A stretch of DNA of 64,000 nt from Fimbriimonadaceae bacterium. GTDB lineage: Bacteria; Armatimonadota; Fimbriimonadia; Fimbriimonadales; Fimbriimonadaceae. The position numbers and the translations under genes are program-made. The DNA is taken from the NCBI GenBank assembly GCA_023957775.1, contig JAMLGR010000011.1, positions 62,001 through 126,000 of the forward strand, in the 5' to 3' direction. Shown here piece after piece: positions 1 through 9,492 of the stretch; the stretch's first letter is position 1; each line of letters starts with the position of its first letter. The notes under the pieces were generated by a model. It saw only the letters and a program-made list of their open reading frames with translations, was not told the DNA's origin and did not search any database.

Positions 1-528
1 CCTGGGACCACGCCCACCAAGCTGAAGGCGGCGCTTGCCGAGGGCTCGGTCGAACCGTTGCTCCATCGCTTCGTGCCCAAGGCCGGCGACGGGGTGTTCC
101 TCCAGTCGGGAACCGTGCACGCGTTGGGCGGGGGCGTCATGGTGTTCGAGGTGCAGGAGAACAGCGACGTGACGTTTCGCCTCCACGACTGGGGAAGGGT
201 CGACGCCAAGACGGGAAGCCCCCGAGAGCTTCATATCGAACAGGGGCTCCGGAGCATCGACTTTGACCGCGGGCCCGTGGATCCGGTGGACGCAGGGGCA
301 GATCCGCTGTTCGATTGCGAGCACTTTCGGGTTTGGCGAAGACAGGGGGCGGATCCGTTTGCTGTCGGTGAGACCGATGAACCGCGGGTGCTGGTGTGTT
401 TGGAGGGCTCCGCCGAGGTGTCGGGTACTTCGTTGCGCTCGGGGGACGTGGTGTTGTTGCCCGCCTCGCGGGGCAGGTGCACGTGCCGCCCGGTGGGAAT
501 GGCCAACGTGCTCGAAATCGCGTTGTAA
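1..528 (+). CDS. manA: Mannose-6-phosphate isomerase, class I (3' part only)
   Basis: The reading frame is open from base 1 and stops at TAA 526-528, so about 175 C-terminal residues are visible and the start lies outside the window. It interconverts mannose-6-phosphate and fructose-6-phosphate in the cytoplasm. The stretch GTVHALGGGVMVFEVQENSD, followed by TFRLHDWGR, is the type I cupin signature that carries a zinc-binding His and Glu. The remaining residues form the small C-terminal beta domain. The stop is followed at once by a repeat array and a convergent ThuA gene, so this is the last gene of its transcript. The family assignment is firm; its operon partners cannot be seen. Confidence 0.9.
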   Translation, partial: PGTTPTKLKAALAEGSVEPLLHRFVPKAGDGVFLQSGTVHALGGGVMVFEVQENSDVTFRLHDWGRVDAKTGSPRELHIEQGLRSIDFDRGPVDPVDAGADPLFDCEHFRVWRRQGADPFAVGETDEPRVLVCLEGSAEVSGTSLRSGDVVLLPASRGRCTCRPVGMANVLEIAL

Positions 529-529
529 A

Positions 530-897
530 CACTCTGGGAGTGCGCGCGCTTGCGCGTCGCCCTGAACCCGCCGGGCTCGCCCGGCGCCTTGGTGGTCGCC
601 GCAAGCGGCTCGGTGAAAGGCGACGCGCAAGCGCGCACCTCGGTGCCGCCCGCTCGACGGGCGTGCGCCGAAGGCGAAGCCCGGCGAATGCAGGGCGACG
701 CGCAAGCGCGCGCACTCCCAGGGGTGCCACGCCCGCTCGACGGGCGTGCACCGGGCGAGCCCGGTGAGTGCAGGGCGACGCGCAAGCGCGCGCACTCCCA
801 GGGGTGCCACGCCCGCTCGACGGGCGTGCGCCGGGCGAGCCCGGTGAGTGCAGGGCGACGCGCAAGCGCGCGCACTCCCAGGGGGCCACGTCCGTTC
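530..897. repeat. 80-bp tandem repeat array with inverted copy (REP-like)
   Basis: About 370 bp without a gene. Direct units of exactly 80 bp begin at 686, 766 and 846 (the last is truncated), and a degenerate unit of about 75 bp begins near 611. A partial copy in the opposite orientation lies at 537-594. Each unit carries GCGACGCGCAAGCGCGCGC and then the palindrome CACGCCCGCT/CGACGGGCGTG that recurs elsewhere in the window. Frames crossing it are low-complexity and are not credible genes. The array sits between the convergent stops of manA (528) and the ThuA gene (901). I see no spacer diversity, so it is not a CRISPR array. Confidence 0.9.
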
Positions 898-900
898 GAG

Positions 901-1899
901 TTAGTGCGGCCAGGCGAGGTCTGCTGGCTTCACACCTTTGCGGAACCCGTCGAACCCGAAGGGGCTGGGTTGGTACGGTCCGACGAGGTCGACATCGGCC
1001 CTCGATGGAACGTCGAGACCAACCCCCCAGTACGCGGCGTTGACCAACAGTCGTCGAAGGTCTTCGTTCAGCAGGTCGGTGGCGGCGCCCATCGTGGTCG
1101 TGAAGACCTTCCCGAACCCGTTCCGTGGAGCGCGGGTCCATGCCACGGGCATCATGGGCTCGTTGAGCGGCTGTTCCGTGCCTTGGGCGGTCTTCTTTCG
1201 GCCCGTGGCCGGCGGATCGTCGGGGCCCATGCCTTCCACGACCTGACCGCGGACCAACACCTCGGCGTCCGTGGGTGGAGATGCCTCGTAAACGTCGGTC
1301 GTGCAAAACAGGTCGTGAACGCCGTTCAGAAGCGGGGCGTCCTTCGCGACCGGGACGCCCCGGGTCGCCTGTTTGCCGTGGACGCCCCAGTGGCTGATCC
1401 ACGTTTCACCCAACACGTGGCGCCCGAAGCCGCCCGGCCATTCGCCGCTCCGCCACCCGAATCGGCGATAGGGGCTGGGCGAGTCGGCTGGGTAGTCGAA
1501 GGCGTGGGTGCTGGTCCGCAACGCAACGATCGGTTTGCCTGAGGCCAGGTAATCCGCGAAGTGCCGCAACTGCGCGTCGGGCCATTGGCGAAACCGCAGG
1601 AGCATGACGCACAGGTCGGCCGAGTCGAGCGCTTCCATGCCGGGCTGGTGGTCGTGGCGGTTGGGGTCGATCGTTCCGTTCGGGCCGATCGAGAACAGAA
1701 CCGTGCATTTGAAGCCGTGCCGGAACGCGAGGATGCGGGCGAGTTGGGGCAAGCCCTCTTCCGAGCGATACTCCTCGTCGCCTGCCAAAAACACGACGTG
1801 CTTGCCTTGGCCCGGCCCCGAATTCCCTTCGTAAACCACCCAGGAGCGTTGCGTCGGCAGGGTGGTCAGAGCAAGCGCTGCGAGCGCGGCGAGAAGCAT
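901..1899 (-). CDS. ThuA-like domain secreted protein
   Basis: 332 residues. From ATG 1899 the protein opens with MLLAALAALALTTL, a signal peptide, followed by a ThuA fold (HVVFLAGDEEYRSEEGLPQL, then VMLLRFRQWPDAQ and GKPIVALRTSTHAF), a class I glutamine amidotransferase-like flavodoxin fold. ThuA proteins are linked to trehalose or other sugar use, but the catalytic role is not established for this subgroup. In-frame starts also exist at 1917 (ATG) and 1935 (GTG). I chose 1899 because TATGCT lies exactly 6 nt upstream, matching a leaderless pattern seen at other genes here, and because the signal peptide then starts cleanly. Family firm, function open. Confidence 0.85.
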   Translation of the reverse strand: MLLAALAALALTTLPTQRSWVVYEGNSGPGQGKHVVFLAGDEEYRSEEGLPQLARILAFRHGFKCTVLFSIGPNGTIDPNRHDHQPGMEALDSADLCVMLLRFRQWPDAQLRHFADYLASGKPIVALRTSTHAFDYPADSPSPYRRFGWRSGEWPGGFGRHVLGETWISHWGVHGKQATRGVPVAKDAPLLNGVHDLFCTTDVYEASPPTDAEVLVRGQVVEGMGPDDPPATGRKKTAQGTEQPLNEPMMPVAWTRAPRNGFGKVFTTTMGAATDLLNEDLRRLLVNAAYWGVGLDVPSRADVDLVGPYQPSPFGFDGFRKGVKPADLAWPH

Positions 1900-1905
1900 G
1901 GATCG

Positions 1906-1911
1906 AGCATA
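1906..1911 (-). promoter_or_regulatory. -10 element (TATGCT), probable leaderless start of the ThuA gene
   Basis: TATGCT on the minus strand lies 6 nt before ATG 1899, with no Shine-Dalgarno between them. The spacing is identical to that at 23727, 27027, 31825, 32861 and 34293. Confidence 0.5.
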
Positions 1912-1917
1912 AAGCAT

Positions 1918-1947
1918 CGGGCCCGAAGAGTGCACTCTCCGGGCCCG
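1918..1947 (-). terminator. 30-bp near-perfect palindrome after the PEP-CTERM gene
   Basis: CGGGCCCG, then the perfect 12-bp palindrome AGAGTGCACTCT, then CGGGCCCG, with single-base joints. It starts 6 nt after the PEP-CTERM stop (1954) and overlaps the upstream start region of the ThuA gene. No T-tract follows, so it could be a terminator hairpin, an operator, or both. Confidence 0.5.
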
Positions 1948-1953
1948 GTTGGG

Positions 1954-2949
1954 TTAGACCTTGCGTCGGCGTCGCAGCAGTGCGGCGGCGCCGAGTCCGA
2001 GCGCGACCATGGTCGTCGGCTCGGGAACGACCTGCAACTCGAAGTACTGGTTGCCCGCGAACTGGTTGAAGTTGACGCCGCTGAGCGACCCGGTGAAGCC
2101 ACCCGCGCCGTCACCGCCCAGGTTGCCCTGCGGTGCGGCGAGACCTCCCAGAATCTGGTTCGAGAGGTAGTTGTGGTCGCCGTTATTGATCATCGCGGCG
2201 ATCCGGATCGTAGATCCGGGAGTCGGGTTGCCAAGATCGGCGAGCGAGATCGAGAACTCCATGCCGGTCGTCACGGCGAGGGCCGCGCCAGCGTCCGCAG
2301 CTTCCGTCCCTCCAATCACTCCGCCCGCGTTGTTGTCGTTGATCGCGAAGAACAGGTCTTGGGACAGCGACGAGCCCGAGGCGTTGGGCCCGACGTTGCC
2401 GGCGTTGATCTGCCCGGCGGCGACCAGGCCCGCAGGGTTTCCGCTTGTGCCGGTGGCCCCCGCGACCATCGCGCTCACACCGCCCTGACGGTTGATGAAG
2501 TCGACTTGATACGGTCCCGGTGTGCCGCCTCCGCCCCACCTCGAGAAGAGGTGATAGTCCGCGGCGAAGCCCGTATCGAAGGTGAGACCGCCCATGTTCT
2601 GGCTGATCCAACTACTTCCGGTGAAGAAGTCGTACTGCGGCGTACCGCTCAGGGTGTTTTCACCGCCGGCGACCGAGTCGATGAAGATGTCGAGCTTGTT
2701 GAAGTTGGGCTCGTGGTTGCCGGTGAGCATCAGGAACAGGCGCCCGCCGGAGATCGTGGCGTAAGCGGCATCCAGTTCGCTGCCCCCGAGGTTTCCGGGA
2801 GGTGCGGCATCTCCAAACTGGGTCTGGACGGACTGGACGGCGAGCGCAGACCCGTACGCACCGTCGAGCGTCCCGTCAACGGTCTGGGCGCCCACCGAAC
2901 ATGCGGCGGCAAGGAGCGCCAAGGGCGGGAATAAGCGAAATCGAATCAT
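1954..2949 (-). CDS. PEP-CTERM sorting domain protein
   Basis: 331 residues. ATG 2949 is preceded by AGGAG at good spacing and begins MIRFRLFPPLALLAAACSVGAQ, a signal peptide; a longer in-frame start at 2976 lacks these. The body is Gly/Ala/Asn-rich (for example TISGGRLFLMLTGNHEPNFN and LFFAINDNNAGGVIGG), like secreted beta-rich proteins that bind or coat surfaces. The C-terminus reads VPEPTTMVALGLGAAALL then RRRRKV, the tripartite PEP-CTERM tail recognised by exosortase. No exosortase gene is in the window. A possible -10 (TATGAT, 3019-3024) lies about 70 nt upstream. The function of the mature domain is unknown. Confidence 0.88.
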   Translation of the reverse strand: MIRFRLFPPLALLAAACSVGAQTVDGTLDGAYGSALAVQSVQTQFGDAAPPGNLGGSELDAAYATISGGRLFLMLTGNHEPNFNKLDIFIDSVAGGENTLSGTPQYDFFTGSSWISQNMGGLTFDTGFAADYHLFSRWGGGGTPGPYQVDFINRQGGVSAMVAGATGTSGNPAGLVAAGQINAGNVGPNASGSSLSQDLFFAINDNNAGGVIGGTEAADAGAALAVTTGMEFSISLADLGNPTPGSTIRIAAMINNGDHNYLSNQILGGLAAPQGNLGGDGAGGFTGSLSGVNFNQFAGNQYFELQVVPEPTTMVALGLGAAALLRRRRKV

Positions 2950-3059
2950 GATTCTCCTCTTTTCGACTATGCCCACGGGCCAAACGCCCGGGGTCGTCGC
3001 AAAATCCTAACACCCCAATCATACACAACTGTGGAGTTCGAACGAACCCGGGCAAAGAG

Positions 3060-3923
3060 CTAATCGGGATCGCAAACCAGGCGAAAACCGGCAAAAGGTG
3101 CGTCCGCCAGCCACCAACGACTCTTGGGAAATTGCGGATCGGTCTCCTGCCACTTCAGGGACCAGTAGCGCCGGGTTCCGGGGTTGACCTCTGCCGCGGG
3201 ATCGCGGAACGTGCCCCCACACAGCACGGGCTTGCCCTCCATGTCGGTGGCCCACTCGCCGACGTTGCCGAGCATGTCCTGGAGACCCCACGCGTTGGCG
3301 GCCTTCTCTCCGACAGGGTTGGTGTACCCATCGCTGTTGTCCGCGTACCAGGCTTGTTTGTCCAGCGCGTCCTTCTCGATCTTCCACTCGCCGGTTTGGC
3401 CGGCCCGACAGGCCAACTCCCACTCCGCTTCGGTCGGCAGGCGATACTTCTTCTTCGTGCTCTGCGAGAGCCACCGGCAGAACATCTCCACGGTCGTGAA
3501 GCTCACGTTGATCGTCGGGAACCCGTTGTGTCCCCAGCCAAGGTCGGGAAGGATGTAGCTTCGGCTGGGCCGGGCGATCGCGTCGGGCCCGAACTCGGTC
3601 TGGTCGTACGAAGGAGAGGGTGGGCCGCTTGCGATGAACACGTCGAACGCCTCCCAGGTCGTTTCGGTTTTGGCCATGAAGAACGGCTTGACCTCGACCG
3701 TCTTGCCCCCGATCGTGACGGTGCCTCCCGGAATGGGCAGCATCTCGACCTTCACCAGGGAATTGGGTAGGGTTTCGGTGTAGGGCTTGGCTCCCGTTTG
3801 GGATGCGGGCGTCTGGGCGGACGTTGCCGCCACCACCCCGGCCAACGTCCCGAGGGCAAGCGCCCAGCCCGCCCAAGGCCGGAAGATGATGCGCGCAATG
3901 ACAGTTGTTCGTTCTATGCTCAT
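3060..3923 (-). CDS. SUMF1/formylglycine-generating-enzyme family protein (non-canonical)
   Basis: 287 residues. The N-terminus holds a hydrophobic signal segment (WALALGTLAGVVAATSAQ), so it is probably exported. The SUMF1 fold is marked by FFMAKTETTWEAF, RLPTEAEWELACRAG, NAWGLQDMLGNVGEWATD and the C-terminal AGFRL. In true formylglycine-generating enzymes two cysteines lie in the segment after the GGS-like motif. Here that segment (LCGGTFRDPAAEVNPGTRRY) has none at the expected place, so sulfatase activation is unlikely and a binding or other role is more probable. No sulfatase is nearby. The ATG at 3923 overlaps by 26 bp the 5' end of the divergent apbE gene. No clear Shine-Dalgarno. Confidence 0.82.
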   Translation of the reverse strand: MSIERTTVIARIIFRPWAGWALALGTLAGVVAATSAQTPASQTGAKPYTETLPNSLVKVEMLPIPGGTVTIGGKTVEVKPFFMAKTETTWEAFDVFIASGPPSPSYDQTEFGPDAIARPSRSYILPDLGWGHNGFPTINVSFTTVEMFCRWLSQSTKKKYRLPTEAEWELACRAGQTGEWKIEKDALDKQAWYADNSDGYTNPVGEKAANAWGLQDMLGNVGEWATDMEGKPVLCGGTFRDPAAEVNPGTRRYWSLKWQETDPQFPKSRWWLADAPFAGFRLVCDPD

Positions 3924-4869
3924 GGTTGGTTGCTTGCTCGGTTTGGGACTCGCTCTGCTCGGCGCCGCGCCGCAGAGTCAGCCACTGTCTCGTTTTACCT
4001 ACACCGAGTACCACATGGGTGTCGATGCCCGCCTGGTTGTGTACGCATCGGACCAAGCCGCTGCGGAAGCGGCCTGCACGGCGGCTTTCGCCCGGATCGC
4101 CGCACTCGACGCGATCATGAGCGACTACCGTCGCGACAGCGAACTCAACCGCCTTTGCGAGAAGGCTGGCGGGCCCCCTGTGAAGGTCTCTTCCGAACTG
4201 TTTGACGTCTTGGCCCGCGCCCAGGAGTTGGCAAAACGATCCGGAGGGGCCTTCGACGTGACCGCCGGCCCGGTGATCGCGCTTTGGCGCGCGGCCCGCA
4301 AGACGGGTGCGCTTCCGTCCGAAGAGGATCTGAAGCAGGCTCGGAAGTTGGTGGGTTGGAAGAAGATGACCCTCGACCCAAAGGCAAGGACGGTCCGGCT
4401 TGCCGTGACGGGGATGCGCCTCGATTTGGGCGGCATCGCCAAGGGCTACGCCGACGACGAGGCCCAGCGCGTGTTGCGGGAGCGCGGCATCACGCGCGCG
4501 CTGGTCGAGATGGGCGGCGACATCGTGGTGAGCGAGCCCCCTCCCGGCGCCGAAGGGTGGACGATCCGCGTGCCCAACGCCGGCGACGACCACGGCCCGA
4601 AGGACCTCGTGTTCGCCCGATGCGCCGTCTCCACTTCGGGAGACACCGAGCAGTTCACGATCATCGGCGGGGTGCAGTACTCGCACGTCGTCGATCCAAG
4701 GACGGGCCAGGCGCTCACCAACCGCGTGCAGGCGACGATCGTCGCGCCGAACGGTCTGACCTCCGACCCCCTCGCCACGGTGTTGACCGTGGTCCGGGAG
4801 AAGGAGCGGGCCAAACTGCTAAGAGCCTATCCGGGAACGAAGATGTACCTGCGCGTGCTGGGCGGGTAG
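3898..4869 (+). CDS. apbE: FAD:protein FMN transferase (ApbE)
   Basis: 323 residues from ATG 3898. ApbE moves FMN from FAD onto a Ser/Thr of target proteins outside the membrane, as in Rnf, Nqr and other flavoproteins. Visible motifs are YTEYHMGVDARLVVY, RLDLGGIAKGYA, the VEMGGDI strand, YSHVVDPRTG and the metal/flavin motif LTSDPLATVL. An N-terminal hydrophobic segment (MLMVGCLLGLGLALLGAAP) fits a signal or lipoprotein-like anchor. GGAAG lies about 12 nt upstream of ATG 3898; ATGs at 3886, 3916 and 3922 are alternatives. No flavinylation target is obvious next to it. Family firm. Confidence 0.9.
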   Translation: MTVVRSMLMVGCLLGLGLALLGAAPQSQPLSRFTYTEYHMGVDARLVVYASDQAAAEAACTAAFARIAALDAIMSDYRRDSELNRLCEKAGGPPVKVSSELFDVLARAQELAKRSGGAFDVTAGPVIALWRAARKTGALPSEEDLKQARKLVGWKKMTLDPKARTVRLAVTGMRLDLGGIAKGYADDEAQRVLRERGITRALVEMGGDIVVSEPPPGAEGWTIRVPNAGDDHGPKDLVFARCAVSTSGDTEQFTIIGGVQYSHVVDPRTGQALTNRVQATIVAPNGLTSDPLATVLTVVREKERAKLLRAYPGTKMYLRVLGG

Positions 4870-4874
4870 GCCCC

Positions 4875-4899
4875 ACGACAAACGACAAACGACGAACGA
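4875..4899. repeat. Heptamer microrepeat (ACGACAA)
   Basis: Units ACGACAA, ACGACAA and ACGACGA followed by ACGATC fill the 30-bp gap between the convergent stops of apbE and the Gfo/Idh gene. The same heptamer in the other orientation occurs at 45095-45108. Confidence 0.6.
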
Positions 4900-6279
4900 T
4901 CAATACTCCCGTCCGGGCTTCTTTCCGGGCTCGGGGATCGGATAGCGGCCGTCGGGGCCGGGCATCAGCGGCGACGGGGCGTCGCTGGTCTGCTTGTCGA
5001 GCCCCGGGGCGAACTCGTGCGGGCAATCCAGCATCTGCTGGTAGGTGATCAGCTCGCCGGTGTGGGCGGCCATCCGCCCCATGCTCGTCACCATGCTCGC
5101 CTGTACGCCGCGCTTGACCTCGTTGTACGGCTTGTCGGCGCGGATCGCGGCGATCAGCTCGTCCCACTCGTTCTGGTACGGATTCGTGTTGTCTTTCGAC
5201 TGCCAGACCACCTTCGAGGAGTCCGGGTTCTGGCCGCTGTAGATCGCCGCAGGCCCGCCGCAGTCGTTGGCGCGCGCCGCGATCGCGACCCCCTTGGTGC
5301 CGTGCACGTAGCTCGAGTAGATGCCGTGGGCTCCGGCGACGCACCGGCCGTCGAAGTAGAACTTGCTTCCGTCCTCGAACGTGTACTCCACCGAGTAGGT
5401 GTCGAAGTTCTGGTCCACGAACGGGATGCCGTCCGCGTTGGTCTTGTAGTGGCGGCCGCCGAGGGCTTGCGCGCTGACGGGCCACGCGTTCTTCATCCAG
5501 CACAGGTGGTCGACGTGGTGGATGTAGAAGTCGCTGAAGCACCCGCCGCTAGCCCAGAGGAAGCTGTGGAACCGGCGGATCTGGTAGTCGAGATGGCTGA
5601 TGTCGTCCGGCTTGGGCAGGGACTCGAAGAACCCGGCGGGGCCGTGCATGCGGTAGCCGCGCATGAGGACGATGTCGCCCAGTTCGCCGTTCTGGATGCG
5701 CTCGTGCAGCTCTTGGAGCCCGTGCGCGTGGCGCGACATGAGGCCCACGCCGACCTTGAGGTTCGCCGCAGAGGCTTGTTCACCCAACTGCATCATGCGT
5801 TTGCATGTCGGGCCGTCCACCGTGACCGGCTTCTCCATGAACACGTTCAGCTTCTTCGAGATCGCGTGCCCGAAATGCACCCACCGAAACGCGGGCGGCG
5901 TGGTGAGGATGACGACGTCTCCGGGCTTGAGGCACGCCATCGCCTTCTGGTACGCGTCGAAGCCCAGGAAGCGCCGGTCCGGCGGAACGTCCATCTTGTC
6001 GCCCAGTCCCTTGCTGAGGTTGTCGTAGCTGCTCTTGAGCCGATCTTCGAACAGGTCGGCCATCGCCACCAGCTTGATGGGGCCGCTCGTGGTGGAGACC
6101 GCGTTGACCGCCGCGCCGCTGCCCCGGCCGCCGCAACCGACCAAGGCGACCTGGATCATGTCGCTGCCTTGGACGTGGACGTTGGGCAGGCGGAATCCGG
6201 ACACCGCCGTGGCGGCAGCCAGACCTCCCGTCGCTTGCAGGAACTGTCGTCTCGAAGGGGTGATCTTATCAGTGCTCAT
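4900..6279 (-). CDS. Gfo/Idh/MocA family oxidoreductase, Tat-exported
   Basis: 459 residues. The N-terminus carries a twin-arginine motif (SRRQFLQ, residues 9-15) and a hydrophobic Ala/Gly stretch, so the folded enzyme is probably exported with its cofactor bound. The Rossmann motif VALVGCGGRGSG (about 44-55) and the MEKPVTVDG segment with the conserved Glu-Lys-Pro place it in the Gfo/Idh/MocA family, NAD(P)-dependent dehydrogenases of sugars and related compounds. Such Tat-type members are common in Planctomycetes, Verrucomicrobia and Armatimonadetes, usually with unknown sugar substrates. It faces apbE convergently and the mutase operon divergently. Substrate not predictable. Confidence 0.92.
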   Translation of the reverse strand: MSTDKITPSRRQFLQATGGLAAATAVSGFRLPNVHVQGSDMIQVALVGCGGRGSGAAVNAVSTTSGPIKLVAMADLFEDRLKSSYDNLSKGLGDKMDVPPDRRFLGFDAYQKAMACLKPGDVVILTTPPAFRWVHFGHAISKKLNVFMEKPVTVDGPTCKRMMQLGEQASAANLKVGVGLMSRHAHGLQELHERIQNGELGDIVLMRGYRMHGPAGFFESLPKPDDISHLDYQIRRFHSFLWASGGCFSDFYIHHVDHLCWMKNAWPVSAQALGGRHYKTNADGIPFVDQNFDTYSVEYTFEDGSKFYFDGRCVAGAHGIYSSYVHGTKGVAIAARANDCGGPAAIYSGQNPDSSKVVWQSKDNTNPYQNEWDELIAAIRADKPYNEVKRGVQASMVTSMGRMAAHTGELITYQQMLDCPHEFAPGLDKQTSDAPSPLMPGPDGRYPIPEPGKKPGREY

Positions 6280-6389
6280 GGTTTTGCTCGCTACTCCATT
6301 TCGAGCCTACCAAATCGCAAGTCGCGTTGCGTTCCTTTTTCGCAATCTCAATCCAACGAGAGGTTCGACCCCCTTGGCTCGGGAGGCCT

Positions 6390-6415
6390 CCAATGAGCCA
6401 TAGTGGAGCCATTGG
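6390..6415. promoter_or_regulatory. Inverted repeat across the alternative meaB start
   Basis: CCAATG (6390-6395) and CATTGG (6410-6415) form a dyad with a 14-bp spacer, next to an inner palindrome GGAGGCCTCC just upstream. It lies between the divergent Gfo/Idh gene and the mutase operon. It could be an operator and makes the GTG at 6403 a less likely start. Confidence 0.35.
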
Positions 6416-6432
6416 CGGTGAAATCGGAGAGC

Positions 6433-7432
6433 ATGAAATCGACCAGCAGGGAAAGCGCACAGATCCCCGCGCCTAGCCTCTGGGATTCGTTTTTCGCGGG
6501 CAACCGCCGCGCGTGCGCGCGCCTGATCACGCTCATCGAGAACGATCCGCGCCTCGTCCCCACCGTGCGGGATCGATTGATGCCGAAGCTCGGCAAAGCC
6601 GTCCGGATCGGCATCACCGGCCCGCCCGGCGTGGGAAAGAGCACCCTCACCGCGACCGTGGCGCTGGGTTTGGCGGACCAGGAGCACCGCATCGGAGTGG
6701 TCGCGGTCGATCCTTCGAGCCCCTTCACCGGCGGGGCGTTCATGGGCGACCGGGTGCGCATGGAGAAGCTGGTCGGCGACCACCGGATCTTCCTGCGGTC
6801 CCTGGCGTCGCGCGAAGGGCACGGCGGACTGTCGCCCGCGACACCGTACGTCGCCGACGTTCTCGAAGGATTCGGCATGGACCGCATCCTCATCGAGACC
6901 GTGGGGGTCGGCCAAGCAGAGCTCGACGTCATGTCGTGCGTGGACATCGTCGTGCTGGTGCTTCAGCCCAGCACGGGGGATGCGATCCAAACCCTCAAGG
7001 CTGGGATTATCGAGGCCGCGGACCTGATCGTCGTCAACAAAGCCGATTTGCCCGGGGTCGAGACCGTTCTGCAATCGCTTCGATTCCTGTTCAGTTTGGG
7101 AGGCCCTCGACCGCACAAACCCATTCCTCCCGTGCTTCGGGTGTCCGCCCAGAACAAGGAGGGGATCGACAAGCTCGTTGCCGAGATCGAGCGTCAGGCG
7201 GAGGCCCTCGTGGAATCCGGTCGGCACGACGAGTTGCGCCAGGAGCGTATGGAACGGGAGATCCGCGAACGCATCCAGCAACACTTGTGGCGCCAGGTGG
7301 AGGAGCTCACCGGGGCCGAGGCCGAGATCCGAACCAAGGCGGAGGAGCTTGTCAAGTCGGGCGAATCCCCGTATACCTATGTGCGCGACGCGTGTTCCAA
7401 GATAGAGATAAGCCGAAGGACGGCGAAAAAAC

Positions 7433-7452
<20 letters not shown>
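6433..7452 (+). CDS. meaB: MeaB/ArgK-type G3E GTPase, chaperone of a B12-dependent acyl-CoA mutase
   Basis: 339 residues from ATG 6433; an in-frame GTG at 6403 would add 10. The P-loop GPPGVGKST is near residues 63-71, the switch region [19 protein letters not shown] near 92-110, ETVGVGQAE near 155-163 and the G4 motif NKAD near 202-205. MeaB proteins gate loading of adenosylcobalamin and protect the mutase from inactivation. The gene overlaps the mutase large subunit by 20 nt, so the two are translationally linked and this is surely its dedicated chaperone. GGAGA lies just upstream of ATG 6433. In IcmF proteins the same three parts are fused; here they are separate genes. Confidence 0.93.
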
Positions 7453-9064
<1,612 letters not shown>

Positions 9065-9072
9065 GAGCGGCA

Positions 9073-9492
9073 ATGAGCGAGGTTCCGATCAAAGTGGTGG
9101 TGGGCAAGCCCGGCCTCGACGGGCACGACCGCGGGGCGAAAGTCGTCGCGCGGTCGTTGGTGGAGGCGGGGATGGAGGTCGTCTATCTCGGCCTGCGGCA
9201 GACGCCGGAGTCGATCGTCGCGGCGGCGCTCGAAGAGGACGCCGACGTCATCGGCTTGTCGGTGCTTTCGGGCGCGCACATGACGCACTTCAAGCGCATC
9301 CGGGCGCTGATGCTGGAAGAGGGCATCGGGGATCGCCTGCTGACCGGCGGCGGCATCATTCCCACGAAGGATCAGGAGACCCTGACCAAGCTGGGCGTGG
9401 GACGCCTGTTCGGCCCGGGGGACGACCCGGGCGATATCGTGGACTACATCCGCGATTGGGTGAAGACCCATCCGCGCGAAGAGGTGCACTAA
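9073..9492 (+). CDS. Cobalamin-binding small subunit of the acyl-CoA mutase
   Basis: 139 residues, a free-standing B12 domain. It shows the base-off/His-on signature: DGHDRG with Asp16, His18 (the cobalt ligand) and Gly21, then SVLSGAH (63-69) and TGGGIIP (91-97). Length and form match IcmB or HcmB small subunits. An AGGAG lies 6 nt upstream of ATG 9073. It follows the large subunit by 8 nt and its TAA overlaps the ATG of the acyl-CoA dehydrogenase (TAATG), so the whole operon is translationally coupled. It should form an alpha2beta2 mutase with the preceding product. Confidence 0.95.
   Translation: MSEVPIKVVVGKPGLDGHDRGAKVVARSLVEAGMEVVYLGLRQTPESIVAAALEEDADVIGLSVLSGAHMTHFKRIRALMLEEGIGDRLLTGGGIIPTKDQETLTKLGVGRLFGPGDDPGDIVDYIRDWVKTHPREEVH

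Noticed and set aside
530-900. CRISPR array
   Set aside because: Repeats are 80 bp without unique spacers, some are inverted, and no cas gene is near.
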